Below, one piece after another: positions 43,748 to 53,712 of a DNA stretch of 64,000 nucleotides (within the stretch, counting starts at the first letter, position 1; each line of letters starts with the position of its first letter). Both the position numbers and the translations under genes were made by a program. The notes below the pieces were generated by a model, which was not told the DNA's origin, made no database searches, and worked only from the letters and a program-made list of their open reading frames with translations. The stretch is taken from assembly GCF_014648275.1 (NCBI RefSeq), contig NZ_BMQU01000010.1, positions 1 to 64,000 on the forward strand. Reading direction: 5' to 3'. The DNA is from Pseudomonas laurentiana. Lineage in GTDB: Bacteria > Pseudomonadota > Gammaproteobacteria > Pseudomonadales > Pseudomonadaceae.

Positions 43748-46042
43748 TTACAGCAGCTCGAAACTCTGCTGCTTCACAGCCTCTGAATCCAGCCCGACCT
43801 GAACATTGAACTCGCCAGGCTCTGCGGCGAACTTCAACTGGGCGTTATAGAACTTCAAGTCGTCTTCGCTGAGGGTGAAATGAACGATGCGTTCTTCGCC
43901 CGCCTTGAGGCTGATTTTCTGGAAGTTTTTCAGTTCCTTGATCGGCCGGCTCATCGACGCCGCGACGTCACGCACATACAGCTGAACCACGGTTTCGCCG
44001 TCACGCTTGCTGGTATTTTTCACCCGGATGCTGGCATCGAGTGTTTGCCCAGGCTTCAGGGTCTTGCTGGACAGCGTCAGCTCCGACAGGCTGAAATCGC
44101 TGTAGCTCAGGCCATAACCGAACGGGTAGAGCGGGCCGTTGGGCTCCTCGAAGTACTGCGAGGTGTAGTTGCCCGGTTTGCCCGGCGTGTAAGGGCGACC
44201 GATGCTCAGGTGGTTGTAGTACATTGGTACCTGTCCCACCGAACGCGGGAAGGTCATTGGCAGTTTGCCGGAAGGGTTGTAGTCGCCAAACAATACGTCG
44301 GCGATGGCGTTACCGCCTTCGGTGCCACTGAACCAGGTTTCGAGCATGGCATCAGCCTGCTCGCGCTCCCAGGTCAGCGACAGTGGCCGACCGTTCATCA
44401 GCACCAGCACCAGTGGTTTGCCGGTGGCTTTCAGGGCTGTGATCAGGGCGCGTTGGCTGGCAGGGATTTCCAGCGTAGTGCGGCTGGACGACTCATGGGA
44501 CATGCCCCGCGACTCGCCCACTGCGGCAACCACGACATCTGCTTGCTGCGCGGCCTTGACCGCTTCGTCGATCATCACCGACGCCGGGCGTGGATCGTCG
44601 ACGATTTCCGGCGCATCGAAGTTGAGGAAGTTCAGGTAATCGAGGATCGCCTTGTCGTGGGTAATGTTCGCGCCCTTGGCGTAGATTACGCGGGCACGTT
44701 CGCCCAGCACACGGCGCATGCCGTCATGCAAGGTAACCGAATGACGTGGGCGGCCTGCCGCCGCCCAACTGCCCATCATGTCGATGGGGGCATCGGCCAG
44801 CGGCCCGACCAGAGCGATGGTGCCCTGTTTTTTCAAGGGCAGGGTCTGGTTGCGGTTTTCCAGCAAGACCATGCTGCGGCGTGCCACGTCACGGGCCACG
44901 TCGCGGTGCAGGCGCCCTTCGGCATAGGTGTCAGCCGGGTCTTCGCTGGCAATACCGATGCGTCGGTACGGGTTGTCGAACAGGCCCATGTCGTACTTGG
45001 CGCCCAGCACTTCGCGCACGGCATTGTCGATATCGGCCTGGTTGATCTCTCCGGATTTGAGCAGGCCAGGCAGTTCCTGGCCATACAGCGAGTCGTTCAT
45101 GCTCAGGTCGATGCCGGCTTTGATCGACAGCTTCGCGGCTTCGCGACCATCACGGGCAATGCCGTGCTTGATCAGTTCAAAGATCGCACCGTGGTCGCTG
45201 ACGGTGACGCCCTTGAAGCCCCACTCCTTGCGCAGCAGATCATTCATCAACCAAGTGTTGGCCGTGGCCGGTATTCCATTGATCGAGTTGAGCGCCACCA
45301 TGACCCCGCCTGCACCCGCGTCGACAGCCGCGCGGTAAGGCGGGAGGTAGTCGTTGTACATCTTGGTCGGGCTCATATCGACCGTGTTGTAGTCGCGTCC
45401 ACCTTCCACCGCGCCATACAAGGCGAAGTGCTTCACGCTGGCCATCAGGCTGGTGGCCGATGCCGGGCTGTTGTCCTGAAAGCCCTCGACCATCACCTTG
45501 GAAATCCGTGAGACCAGGTAGGTGTCTTCACCGAAGCCTTCACTGCTGCGGCCCCAACGCGGGTCACGGGCGATGTCGACCATCGGTGCAAAGGTCATGT
45601 CGATACCGTCGGCAGTGGCTTCTACTGCCGAGGTGCGGGCGACGGTGTGGATAGCGTCCATGTCCCAGCTGGAGGCCAGCGCCAGGCTGATCGGGAAAAT
45701 GGTGCGATGGCCGTGGATCACGTCATAGGCGAAGAACATCGGGATCTTCAGCCGACTGTTCTTGACCGCAGCATCCTGCAGCGGACGGTTCTCGCTGCGG
45801 GTGATGGAGTTGAACGTACCGCCAATATTGCCCGCGGCGATCTCCTTGAGGATCTGCGGCTGGGGCATTTCCGGGCCGATGCTGATCAGGCGCAACTGGC
45901 CGATTTTTTCCTCGAGCGTCATTTGCTGCATCAGGTCGGCAATGAACGCCTGCTTGTTCTTCTGCGGCTCGGTCGTGGTATCGGCAAAGGCGGTATGGCT
46001 GGCCAGGCTGACAAGCAGGCCCAGCAAACAGAGTTTGTTCAT
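43748..46042 (-). CDS. bglX: Periplasmic beta-glucosidase, GH3
   Basis: 764 residues. Signal peptide (about 1-20, ALFAD cleavage region in SHTAFA|DTTTE), GH3 catalytic (beta/alpha)8 domain with nucleophile Asp in GVTVSDHGAIFE, substrate-sheath GH3-C domain (about 390-600) and fibronectin-III-like C-terminus (about 640-760). Hydrolyses beta-1,4/1,2-linked glucosides and some glycosylated phenolics. Start codon reads directly into the signal peptide. Independent gene between dctBD and lemA. Confidence 0.95.
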   Translation of the reverse strand: MNKLCLLGLLVSLASHTAFADTTTEPQKNKQAFIADLMQQMTLEEKIGQLRLISIGPEMPQPQILKEIAAGNIGGTFNSITRSENRPLQDAAVKNSRLKIPMFFAYDVIHGHRTIFPISLALASSWDMDAIHTVARTSAVEATADGIDMTFAPMVDIARDPRWGRSSEGFGEDTYLVSRISKVMVEGFQDNSPASATSLMASVKHFALYGAVEGGRDYNTVDMSPTKMYNDYLPPYRAAVDAGAGGVMVALNSINGIPATANTWLMNDLLRKEWGFKGVTVSDHGAIFELIKHGIARDGREAAKLSIKAGIDLSMNDSLYGQELPGLLKSGEINQADIDNAVREVLGAKYDMGLFDNPYRRIGIASEDPADTYAEGRLHRDVARDVARRSMVLLENRNQTLPLKKQGTIALVGPLADAPIDMMGSWAAAGRPRHSVTLHDGMRRVLGERARVIYAKGANITHDKAILDYLNFLNFDAPEIVDDPRPASVMIDEAVKAAQQADVVVAAVGESRGMSHESSSRTTLEIPASQRALITALKATGKPLVLVLMNGRPLSLTWEREQADAMLETWFSGTEGGNAIADVLFGDYNPSGKLPMTFPRSVGQVPMYYNHLSIGRPYTPGKPGNYTSQYFEEPNGPLYPFGYGLSYSDFSLSELTLSSKTLKPGQTLDASIRVKNTSKRDGETVVQLYVRDVAASMSRPIKELKNFQKISLKAGEERIVHFTLSEDDLKFYNAQLKFAAEPGEFNVQVGLDSEAVKQQSFELL

Positions 46043-46220
46043 GACTATTCGTTCTCATGGCTCAGAGCAGTAATCACCAGGGATACTGCACAGCCGAAAT
46101 TGGGGGAGCAGCTATTGTTGTAATGGGCTGGGATCTTTTAGCCGATTGTGCCATCGCAATCCAGCGATGGCCGGGGATTATGCCTGATGTCTGGACTTTT
46201 ACGGGTAATCAAGGAGCACG

Positions 46221-46829
46221 ATGACAATGCAGGTAGTTCATGCCAAAGCGACACGCCTTTGGGTGTTGCTGATGCTCGCCAGCCTGTTGGCCGGTTGTGG
46301 GATCAACAACATTCCGCAGTATGACGAGCAGGTCAAGGCAGCCTGGGCGCAAGTGCAGAACCAGTACCAGCGGCGCGCCGACCTGGTTCCCAATCTGGTG
46401 GAAACGGTAAAAGGCTACGCCAAGCAAGAGCAAACCACCCTGACCGCGGTTATCGAGGCCAGGGCCAAGGCCACCTCGATTCAGGTCGACGCCAGTACCC
46501 TGAACGATCCGGAGAAATTGCGTCAGTTCCAGGCCGCACAGGCTCAACTCAGCGGTGCCTTGAGCCGGCTGATGGTGGTTTCCGAGCGTTACCCGGAGCT
46601 CAAGTCGAACCAGAACTTCCTGGCCCTGCAGTCGCAACTTGAAGGCACGGAAAACCGGATCGCCGTGGCGCGCAAAGACTTTATCGCCGCAGTACAGCGC
46701 TACAACACCGAGATCCGCACCTTCCCCGGGCGTATCTGGCACAGCCTGATGTACAGCGACATGCCGTTGCGTGAGACCTTCGAGGCGACCAGTGCCGATG
46801 CCGACAAAGCCCCTGAAGTGAAATTCTGA
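46221..46829 (+). CDS. lemA: LemA family lipoprotein
   Basis: 202 residues. Signal with lipobox LLAGC (near Cys29), then the four-helix LemA domain: QVKAAWAQVQNQYQRRADLVPNLVETVK (partly shown) is the family signature. AAGGAG 6 bases before the ATG. Overlaps the next gene by TGATG. LemA proteins pair with TPM-domain proteins at membranes; their mechanistic role is unclear. Confidence 0.92.
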   Translation: MTMQVVHAKATRLWVLLMLASLLAGCGINNIPQYDEQVKAAWAQVQNQYQRRADLVPNLVETVKGYAKQEQTTLTAVIEARAKATSIQVDASTLNDPEKLRQFQAAQAQLSGALSRLMVVSERYPELKSNQNFLALQSQLEGTENRIAVARKDFIAAVQRYNTEIRTFPGRIWHSLMYSDMPLRETFEATSADADKAPEVKF

Positions 46830-47563
46830 TGCGCCTGTTCAAGGCTGCTGTGCTGCTGGCACTGCTCTGTGCAGCCGTGGTGCTGCGCGCCGAACCCAGC
46901 TTTCCGGCGCTCACCGGGCGGGTGGTGGACGAGGCTCATTTGCTCGACGCGGCCAGTATTGCCCAGCTCACCCAGATGCTGGCGACCCATGAGCAAGCCA
47001 GCGGCGGCGAGCAGGTGGTTGTCGTCACCCTGCCTGACCTGCAAGGCATGAGCATTGAAGACTACGGCTACCAGTTAGGGCGGCACTGGGGTATCGGCCA
47101 GCGCGGCAAGGACAATGGCGCGTTACTGATCGTCGTGCCGCAGGCGCGCAAGCTGCGCATTGAAGTCGGCTACGGGCTGGAAGAGCGCCTGACCGATGCC
47201 CAGGCTTCGGTCATTATCAACAGCATCATCACCCCGGCGTTCCGGCGAGGTGAGTTCAGCCAAGGTATCGTCCAAGGCACGGCGGCCATTATTCAGGTGT
47301 TGGGCGGCAACCCCCTGGCCGAGCCGGACCAGGCGACGGGCGGCGAGGCTGAGGGTGGTTCGCGGGGCTGGACCATCGGCTTGTTTATCCTGCTGGTAGT
47401 CCTCGCGTTCACCTTGCAGGGCCTCGGCTTGAGCGGTGGTCGCGGCAGGCGCGGCGGCGGTTTTGGTGGTGGTATTGGCGGCTTCGGCGGTGGTTCGGGC
47501 GGGGGCGGTTTCAGTGGTGGTGGCGGCGGTTTTGGCGGTGGCGGCTCATCGGGCGGCTGGTAG
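46829..47563 (+). CDS. TPM-domain protein, YgcG-like
   Basis: 244 residues: signal peptide (about 1-22), TPM domain (about 25-150; RVVDEAHLLDAASIAQLTQML, GIGQRGKDNGALLIVVP, EVGYGLEERLTD), one membrane helix (about 178-197) and a glycine-rich tail (GGGFGGGIGGFGG type). Starts inside the lemA stop. The Gly-rich tail is standard for the family. Confidence 0.9.
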   Translation: MRLFKAAVLLALLCAAVVLRAEPSFPALTGRVVDEAHLLDAASIAQLTQMLATHEQASGGEQVVVVTLPDLQGMSIEDYGYQLGRHWGIGQRGKDNGALLIVVPQARKLRIEVGYGLEERLTDAQASVIINSIITPAFRRGEFSQGIVQGTAAIIQVLGGNPLAEPDQATGGEAEGGSRGWTIGLFILLVVLAFTLQGLGLSGGRGRRGGGFGGGIGGFGGGSGGGGFSGGGGGFGGGGSSGGW

Positions 47564-47590
47564 ACAACTCATCAACAAGAGCCACAGTGC

Positions 47591-48208
47591 ATGGCATTGC
47601 TCAGTGAATTTGAACAACGGCAGGTCGCCGAGGCGATTGCCCAGGTTGAACGCAGTACCGATGCGGAACTGGTCACGGTGCTTGCAGCCCGTGCTGACGA
47701 TTACACCTATATCCCGTTGCTCTGGGCCAGCCTGTCAGCATTGGTGCTGCCGGGCGTTATCCATTACCTCAGCGGCTGGCCGGGTGGGCATGGCCTGCTG
47801 ATCTTCCAATGGCTGACCTTCATCGTGCTGAGCCTGGTGTTTCGCCTGCCGCGCCTGACCACCCGCTTGATTCCGCGCGCTGTACGCCATTGGCGGGCCT
47901 CGAACCTGGCCCGGCGACAGTTCCTTGAACAGAACCTGCACCGCACGATGGGCAACACCGGCATGCTGATCTTTGTCAGTGAGGCCGAGCGCTATGTAGA
48001 GATTCTGGTCGACGAAGGCATCTCGCGGCATCTGGACAATCAGGTCTGGGACAGCATCGTTCAGCGCTTTACCGAGCAGGTCGGGCAAGGCCAGACCTTG
48101 CAGGGGTTTCTTGACTGTATCCAGGCCTGTGGCGTACAGCTCAGTGCCCATGTCCCGCTGACGCAGACCCGTAATGAATTGCCCAATCGATTGGTGATGT
48201 TGCCGTAA
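47591..48208 (+). CDS. Second TPM-domain protein
   Basis: 205 residues; an N-terminal hydrophilic stretch (EFEQRQVAEAIAQVERSTDAEL), two central membrane segments (about 40-85) and a C-terminal TPM-like half (GMLIFVSEAERYVEILVDEGI, QVWDSIVQRFTEQVGQG). 27 bases after the previous gene, so lemA and two TPM genes probably form a membrane complex operon. Confidence 0.85.
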   Translation: MALLSEFEQRQVAEAIAQVERSTDAELVTVLAARADDYTYIPLLWASLSALVLPGVIHYLSGWPGGHGLLIFQWLTFIVLSLVFRLPRLTTRLIPRAVRHWRASNLARRQFLEQNLHRTMGNTGMLIFVSEAERYVEILVDEGISRHLDNQVWDSIVQRFTEQVGQGQTLQGFLDCIQACGVQLSAHVPLTQTRNELPNRLVMLP

Positions 48209-48316
48209 GGGCAGGGCAATCATCGACAAAAGCTGTGCCTGCGCCGGTCATCCACGTAAAATGCCCGGCACTGGCGCCGTCTGGCGCGTCCCCGCATTCC
48301 GAGGCACCCACTCCTG

Positions 48317-49534
48317 ATGTCCGATACCCCTACCGCCCAGGCCGCGCCGGATGCGCGTGCGCAGTTTCTGGCCCTGCTCGCCACCTGCCTTGAGCAGAAT
48401 GCCCTGATCAAACTGGTGCTGGCGCGCCATGTCGGCACTGAAGAAGCCCTGCAACGGGTGATCGCCAAGCCATTGACCGTCAAGGGCCAGGCCTGCCTGT
48501 CGTTCGTCTACCGCTACCAGACCCGCGACATCACCCGCAATTTGCCGGTCGACGAAGCCCTGGCACTGGTGGCTGAACTGCTGCCAGGCAGTTTTCGCAA
48601 CGCCCACCTGCAGAGCCTCAGCGATGAAGCCCAGTTGGAGTTCAGCAAGAAAGGCAAGCCGATGCTGCACCACAGCGCAGCACAGCAGGCACGCCAGGCA
48701 CCGGCAGGCGAGCATGACCGGGAGAAGAAACGCTACCTGGAACTGAGCCGCCCCTTCCTGGTCGACCTGGGGGTCACCGACAAGCAGCATGCGCTGATTC
48801 CAGCCATGTCGCGCAAGTGGAAACAGATCAACAAGTTCATCGAGGTGTTTTCCCATGCCCTCGGCAGCTCGACCCTGGGCGCGGAGCAACCACTGCGCGT
48901 CGCGGACTTCGGCTCGGGCAAGGGCTACCTGACCTTCGCCATCCATGACTACCTGCGCAACACCTTGCAGCGTGACGCTCAGGTCACCGGCGTCGAGCTG
49001 CGCCAGGACATGGTCGAGCTGTGCAACAAGGCTGCCGCGCAACTGGAACACCCGGGCCTGCATTTCGAGCATGGCGACGTGCGTACCGTCGTGCCCAGCG
49101 CCATCGACGTGATGATCGCCCTGCATGCCTGCGACATCGCCACCGACTACGCCATTCACACCGGTATCCGTTGTGGTGCGGCCATCATCATGTGCTCGCC
49201 GTGCTGCCACAAACAGATTCGTCCGCAAATGCACACCCCAGGCTTGCTCAAACCGATGCTGCAATATGGCCTGCACCTGGGCCAGCAGGCTGAAATGCTG
49301 ACCGACAGCCTGCGTGCCTTGTATCTGGAAGCCTGCGGCTATGAAACCAAGGTGTTTGAGTTCATCTCCCTTGAACACACCAACAAGAACAAGATGATCC
49401 TGGCGATCAAGCGTCGCGATCCGGTCGATGCGAGCGTGTTGATGGCCAGAATCCAGGAACTCAAAGCGTTCTATGGCGTCCAGGAACATTGCCTGGAAAC
49501 CCTGCTGCGGGCTGACGGTTTGCTTGCGGCCTAA
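48317..49534 (+). CDS. SAM-dependent methyltransferase (METTL25/Methyltransf_32 type)
   Basis: 405 residues. A helical N-terminal region (1-170), then a Rossmann methyltransferase domain with motif I VADFGSGKGYLTFAIHDYL (about 200-218), acidic motif GVELRQDMVE, and CSPCCHKQIRPQM (near 290-302), whose clustered Cys/His is typical of this family. Substrate unknown; eukaryotic members act on RNA or proteins. Convergent with the EamA gene, overlapping it by 4 bases. Confidence 0.85.
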   Translation: MSDTPTAQAAPDARAQFLALLATCLEQNALIKLVLARHVGTEEALQRVIAKPLTVKGQACLSFVYRYQTRDITRNLPVDEALALVAELLPGSFRNAHLQSLSDEAQLEFSKKGKPMLHHSAAQQARQAPAGEHDREKKRYLELSRPFLVDLGVTDKQHALIPAMSRKWKQINKFIEVFSHALGSSTLGAEQPLRVADFGSGKGYLTFAIHDYLRNTLQRDAQVTGVELRQDMVELCNKAAAQLEHPGLHFEHGDVRTVVPSAIDVMIALHACDIATDYAIHTGIRCGAAIIMCSPCCHKQIRPQMHTPGLLKPMLQYGLHLGQQAEMLTDSLRALYLEACGYETKVFEFISLEHTNKNKMILAIKRRDPVDASVLMARIQELKAFYGVQEHCLETLLRADGLLAA

Positions 49535-50424
49535 ACCTTCGCGGGTCGCTGGGCTGGATGCACCCGTGTGCGTCGGCCCAGTACCACGGTCAGAATCACC
49601 CCGGTGGCAAACACCCAGGTAATCGGCTCGACGTGTTCGCCAAAGAACAGCGCGGAAAAGGCGATAGTGAAGAAGATCTGCAGCAACTGTACCTGACTCA
49701 CCCGGGCGATGCCGCCCAGCGCCAGGCCGGCGTACCAGGCAAAGAAGCCGATGAACTGCGAGAACAGCGAAACATAACCGAAGGCCCACCAGGTCTTGCT
49801 GCTGACCTCGCCCTGGTGCTGCAGCGCCAGGTACACCACCGGCCCGAGCAACAACGGGCTGGCCAGTACCAGCGCCCAACAGATCACCTGCCAACCGCCC
49901 ATTTCACGGGCCAGACGCCCACCTTCGGCGTACCCCAGGCCACCCACTGCAATGGCGGCAAGCATCAGCAGGTCACCGGCCTGAATCTGTCCGGCTCCCA
50001 TGATCATGGCGTAGGCCAGCACCAACACACTGCCCAGTGCGGCGCAGGCCCAGAAGGCTTTTGACGGGCGCTCGTGGGACAACCAGGCTGCGTATACCGC
50101 TACGCACAGCGGTTGCAGGCCGTTGACCAGCGCCCCGTGGGACGCCGGTACGGTTTGCATGGCCCACGCAGAGAACACCGGGAACCCAAGAATGACCCCC
50201 AGCGCCACCAGGCTCAGCCCTTTTACTTGCTGCCAGGTCGGCCATTTTTCACGGCGCCACAGCAACAGCGCGGCGGCGGGAATGGCGGCGACCAGCGCCC
50301 GGCCCAGCCCATTGAGCAGTGGGTGCAGTTCCTGCACGACGATACGGGTCATGGGCAAGGTCAGGCTGAAAATGACCACGCCGAGCAGGCCGAGGGCCAT
50401 GCCGGTGTTTTCACGGGTAGACAT
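49531..50424 (-). CDS. EamA/DMT-family transporter
   Basis: 297 residues, ten predicted helices in two EamA repeats. ATG 50424 is chosen because the preceding 90 residues of the open frame are Cys/Ser/Arg-rich non-coding sequence and AAGGCG lies upstream. Shows LTLPMTRIVVQELHPLLNGLGRA at the start of repeat 1. Substrate unknown. Not the closest paralogue of 31039-31926 (different loop motifs). Confidence 0.85.
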   Translation of the reverse strand: MSTRENTGMALGLLGVVIFSLTLPMTRIVVQELHPLLNGLGRALVAAIPAAALLLWRREKWPTWQQVKGLSLVALGVILGFPVFSAWAMQTVPASHGALVNGLQPLCVAVYAAWLSHERPSKAFWACAALGSVLVLAYAMIMGAGQIQAGDLLMLAAIAVGGLGYAEGGRLAREMGGWQVICWALVLASPLLLGPVVYLALQHQGEVSSKTWWAFGYVSLFSQFIGFFAWYAGLALGGIARVSQVQLLQIFFTIAFSALFFGEHVEPITWVFATGVILTVVLGRRTRVHPAQRPAKV

Positions 50425-50554
50425 GCGGGAACGCCTTGGGCAGATAAGTCCGTCCATTGAGCCACAGGCGCTGGGTACGGTCTTGTTACAGTTGGGCACA
50501 AATCGACGCATACAGTCCTGTGCGAACGTGCGTGACCGGTGCCCGTCTAGCGAC

Positions 50555-51577
50555 TTAGCGGCGACGCTTGCTGGCAGGAGGGACGGCCACCGCCAACTCA
50601 GCCTGCCCCAACGGGTGGCTGCTGGCATCGAAGAAACACAGTTCGATGTCCGGGCGCTCGGCAAACAACCCCGCATAGTGCTGCTTCTGGCCAATGATCG
50701 CCGCCTCGCTGAGTGGGTGTACCGCGATGGCGAGGTGGCCGGGGTTGGCCTGCTTGATGGCTTCCACTAAATGCCGGTCGGAACTGTCCAGGCGGTGCCC
50801 GAAAATACACAGGCCACCGTCATGGCAGGCCAGTTCACCGTGGCACCAGCTCAGGTAGTCCGACGTACGAATTGCGCGCAGCTTGTCGTCGCTGCTGCTT
50901 TCATTGATGAACAGCGGCACATCGCCTGGGGTGTTCACCGCAAAGCCATCGAGCAGGGCGCTCTCACGGGCGCTACGCTGGCGGGTGCTGCCGTCCTGTT
51001 GCTTGAGCAGGTGCAGGCCGCCATGCAGGTAAAGCACGCGATGGCCTTCACCGCGGCTGCGGCGTACATCAAACACACCCTCTTCATCGAACAGCTCCTG
51101 AAACCCTTCGGGCGCGTGGCTCATTGCCCAATGAGCAAGCAGGTCATAGTTGCTCGAATAGATGCTGCGGTAATTGCGCAGTGCCTGGTTGAGGGTGCGC
51201 AGGGTCGAGGCAGGTAGCAGCTTCCACGGAATATGTACGCTGCGCACGGCATGAATCAGCGCTTCCTTGATTGCGTAATAGCGGTTCAGCGGTGCCGACG
51301 AACTGATGGCCAGGGCTGCATTGACCCGCACCGTGGTGTTCAGCGCCGTGAGCACCGGCTCAAACAATTCGGTACCCATGGACTTGAACAAGGCTTGATC
51401 GGTGAGCCCCAAGGGCTTGTTACGTACGCGCTGGGCCAGTTCAAACAGCGAGAAATAGGCGAACGGGCGCCACACCATGCGGCTGGCACCGTTGCCCAGC
51501 AGCAGCCCGCTGCAAGGGCGGCGTGAGGCCAGTTCAGGCCAGGCGGCGAGGGTGGCGTCGAAGTTGGCAGAGGGCAT
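50555..51577 (-). CDS. DUF4917 family protein
   Basis: 340 residues. Matches the DUF4917 layout: LLLGNGASRMVW near 25-36, YFSLFELAQ, a central GHRVLYLHGGLHL (about 175-187) and a C-terminal LAIAVHPLSEAAI. The glycine-rich GNGAS and YLHGGLHL resemble SIR2-like NAD-binding positions, but catalytic residues cannot be confirmed. Basic tail PPASKRRR. Function unknown. Confidence 0.8.
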   Translation of the reverse strand: MPSANFDATLAAWPELASRRPCSGLLLGNGASRMVWRPFAYFSLFELAQRVRNKPLGLTDQALFKSMGTELFEPVLTALNTTVRVNAALAISSSAPLNRYYAIKEALIHAVRSVHIPWKLLPASTLRTLNQALRNYRSIYSSNYDLLAHWAMSHAPEGFQELFDEEGVFDVRRSRGEGHRVLYLHGGLHLLKQQDGSTRQRSARESALLDGFAVNTPGDVPLFINESSSDDKLRAIRTSDYLSWCHGELACHDGGLCIFGHRLDSSDRHLVEAIKQANPGHLAIAVHPLSEAAIIGQKQHYAGLFAERPDIELCFFDASSHPLGQAELAVAVPPASKRRR

Positions 51578-51691
51578 GCGGTGCTCACAGACAGATCGTG
51601 CAAGGGAATGGGCGCGACTGTATCACGCACACCCCGCTTGTCATCAGCGTGGGCGACTATGCTGGAGGCGTCTACCGGTTGAGAGAAGCCC

Positions 51692-52762
51692 ATGTCGATA
51701 CACCGCATTGTTGCCGCCTTGAGTGTCTTGCTGCTGCCTTGGATGACGGCTCAGGCTGCCGACGGCGCAGGCTTGGCGGCCGCACAAGGTATCGCGTACC
51801 CAGCGGTGATCGCTCATCGCGGCGCTTCTTTCGATGCCCCGGAGTCGACCGCGGCGGCCTATGCACTGGCACGTGAATTGGGCGCTGACTACCTTGAACT
51901 TGATCTTCAGCGCAGTAGCGACGGTATGCTGGTCGTGGTGCATGACAGCAACCTGTTACGCACCAGCGACGTGGCCCAGCGCTTCCCTGAACGCAAGGAC
52001 CGCCCAGTGAGCGCCTTCACTCTGGCGGAACTGAAAACACTGGATATGGGCACCTGGTTCAACCAGGCCTATCCTGCACGCGCACGCCCGGCGTATGCCG
52101 GGTTGCAGATCCTCACCCTGGACGATGTGCTGGACATTGCCGAGGCCAATCCGCAACGGGTGCCGGGCCTCTACATTGAAACCAAAGCGCCTGAGCTGTT
52201 CCCCGGTATTGAGCAGAACCTGCATGACCGGCTGCAGGCCCGTGGCTGGCTGCACACGCCAGGTCGGGTGGTGCTGCAAACCTTCGACCGCGACAGCCTG
52301 GCCTTGCTGCATAGGATCATGCCGCAGGTACCCAAGATGCTGTTGTTGTGGTTGGGCAAGGGCTACGTTGAACCCGCCGAGGCACAAACCTTCGCTGAGT
52401 CAGGGGAAACCGATCAAGCCGCCTTCCTCGCGCGACAACGCCCTAAAGACAACGCCGAATTCGAGCGCTGGCTCGACTATGCCAAGGCCGGCGGTGCGAT
52501 TGGGGTGGGTGCCTCGGTGGCGCTGACCGGGGGTGGTGAGCAGAGTTACGCCAACCTTGTGCAACCCCGAATGATCTGGATGGCCCATGATAAAGGGCTG
52601 CTGATACATGCCTATACGGTTGATCAAGCGGTGGACTTTCAAAAGGTGCTGACGGCAGGAGTCGATGGCATCTTCACCAACCGCAGCGGTGAGTTGCAGC
52701 GCTTTCTGGGGCGCTCACTGCCGCAAGATGAAGCGCCGATTCTTGAATCCTTGGGGTATTGA
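51692..52762 (+). CDS. glpQ: Periplasmic glycerophosphodiester phosphodiesterase
   Basis: 356 residues. Signal peptide (1-22, AQA|ADG), GDPD TIM barrel: catalytic IAHRGASFDAPEST (His42, Arg43), metal-binding YLELDLQRSSDGMLVVVHD (Glu/Asp and His), and YIETKAPELFPG. Hydrolyses glycerophosphodiesters to sn-glycerol 3-phosphate and alcohol, scavenging phospholipid fragments. Some family members are named ugpQ; the signal peptide favours the secreted GlpQ type. Confidence 0.92.
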   Translation: MSIHRIVAALSVLLLPWMTAQAADGAGLAAAQGIAYPAVIAHRGASFDAPESTAAAYALARELGADYLELDLQRSSDGMLVVVHDSNLLRTSDVAQRFPERKDRPVSAFTLAELKTLDMGTWFNQAYPARARPAYAGLQILTLDDVLDIAEANPQRVPGLYIETKAPELFPGIEQNLHDRLQARGWLHTPGRVVLQTFDRDSLALLHRIMPQVPKMLLLWLGKGYVEPAEAQTFAESGETDQAAFLARQRPKDNAEFERWLDYAKAGGAIGVGASVALTGGGEQSYANLVQPRMIWMAHDKGLLIHAYTVDQAVDFQKVLTAGVDGIFTNRSGELQRFLGRSLPQDEAPILESLGY

Positions 52763-52830
52763 GTGGCTGGCTGCCACCTGGAAGCGCGCGTAGACTCACG
52801 TGCCGTGTTCTATACAGGCCCCGTGTTCCG

Positions 52831-53463
52831 ATGACGTTTTCGCTCGTATTTGCTGTGCTCGCCTCCGGCTTTATCTACGGCATTACCCCTGGCCCCGGTG
52901 TCCTGGCGGTGCTCGGTATCGGCGCAGCACGTGGGCGACGGGCGGGTGCCGGGTTTCTCTGTGGGCACTTGCTGGGGGATGTGCTCTGGTGTGGCACTGC
53001 ACTGGTGGCCATTGTTGGCGCACGCCAGGTGGGCAGCCTGTTGTTCGATGGTCTGGGCGTAATCAGCGGCTTGTACCTGTTCTGGCTTGGTCTGCGCGCC
53101 TTGCGCAGCCGCCCGTCTACTGAAGAAGGTCAGCAGGGGCCTGTGCGTCAACCGTTCTGGCACGGCGTGGTGTTCGGCCTGACCAACCCCAAGGCGTACC
53201 CGGTGGCCGTTGCCACCTTTACAGCACTGTTATCCAGCCGTGCCGAGGCCCTGACCTGGTCGATGCTGCCCTTGTTGATCGTGCTCAGCTTTGTGGGTGG
53301 CTTGCTGGCCTATGCGATTCTGGTGGCGTTGGTGGGCGCGCGTCAGGTGCGTACGCTGTATGTGCGGTATGAATTGTGGATTACCCGGGCCTGCGGGTTG
53401 ATGTTCATTGGTTTCGCGATCAATGCGCTGGTGCATGCCTTGCCGGGGTTGCTGGCGGGTTAA
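52831..53463 (+). CDS. LysE/RhtB-family exporter
   Basis: 210 residues with six predicted helices; family start YGITPGPGVLAVLGIGAARGRRAG (about 16-39) and a central LTNPKAYPVAVA (about 113-124), the conserved NPKA signature. Exports amino acids or related metabolites. The ATG at 52831 fits the family N-terminus; an upstream ATG reads through intergenic sequence. Confidence 0.87.
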   Translation: MTFSLVFAVLASGFIYGITPGPGVLAVLGIGAARGRRAGAGFLCGHLLGDVLWCGTALVAIVGARQVGSLLFDGLGVISGLYLFWLGLRALRSRPSTEEGQQGPVRQPFWHGVVFGLTNPKAYPVAVATFTALLSSRAEALTWSMLPLLIVLSFVGGLLAYAILVALVGARQVRTLYVRYELWITRACGLMFIGFAINALVHALPGLLAG

Positions 53464-53480
53464 TCGTGGGGGGGGGCGAT

Positions 53481-53532
53481 AGCGGGCAAGCCTGCAGTTC
53501 CCTGTGGGATGCAGGCTTGTCAGTGATGGCTT
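53481..53532. repeat. REP-like element
   Basis: AGCGGGCAAGCCTGCA faces TGTGGGATGCAGGCTTGT, an inverted repeat with GCAAGCCTGCA/TGCAGGCTTG arms shared with the other REP-like elements in the window. Confidence 0.65.
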
Positions 53533-53712
53533 TGGCGGGGTACCTGCATCGCGTCAGAGAGAAGCGAGTGATTCTTTTTGGCTCAACGAGTGAATTTTCG
53601 GAAATTTCATACGCGTTATTGGGAAAGGGTTGGCGTTTGGAGTGAGGGTTTCAGTGGTATCAACCTCGTTGCGACTACAAAACAAGACGCCCCCCTCACC
53701 TTTGGTGTTCAA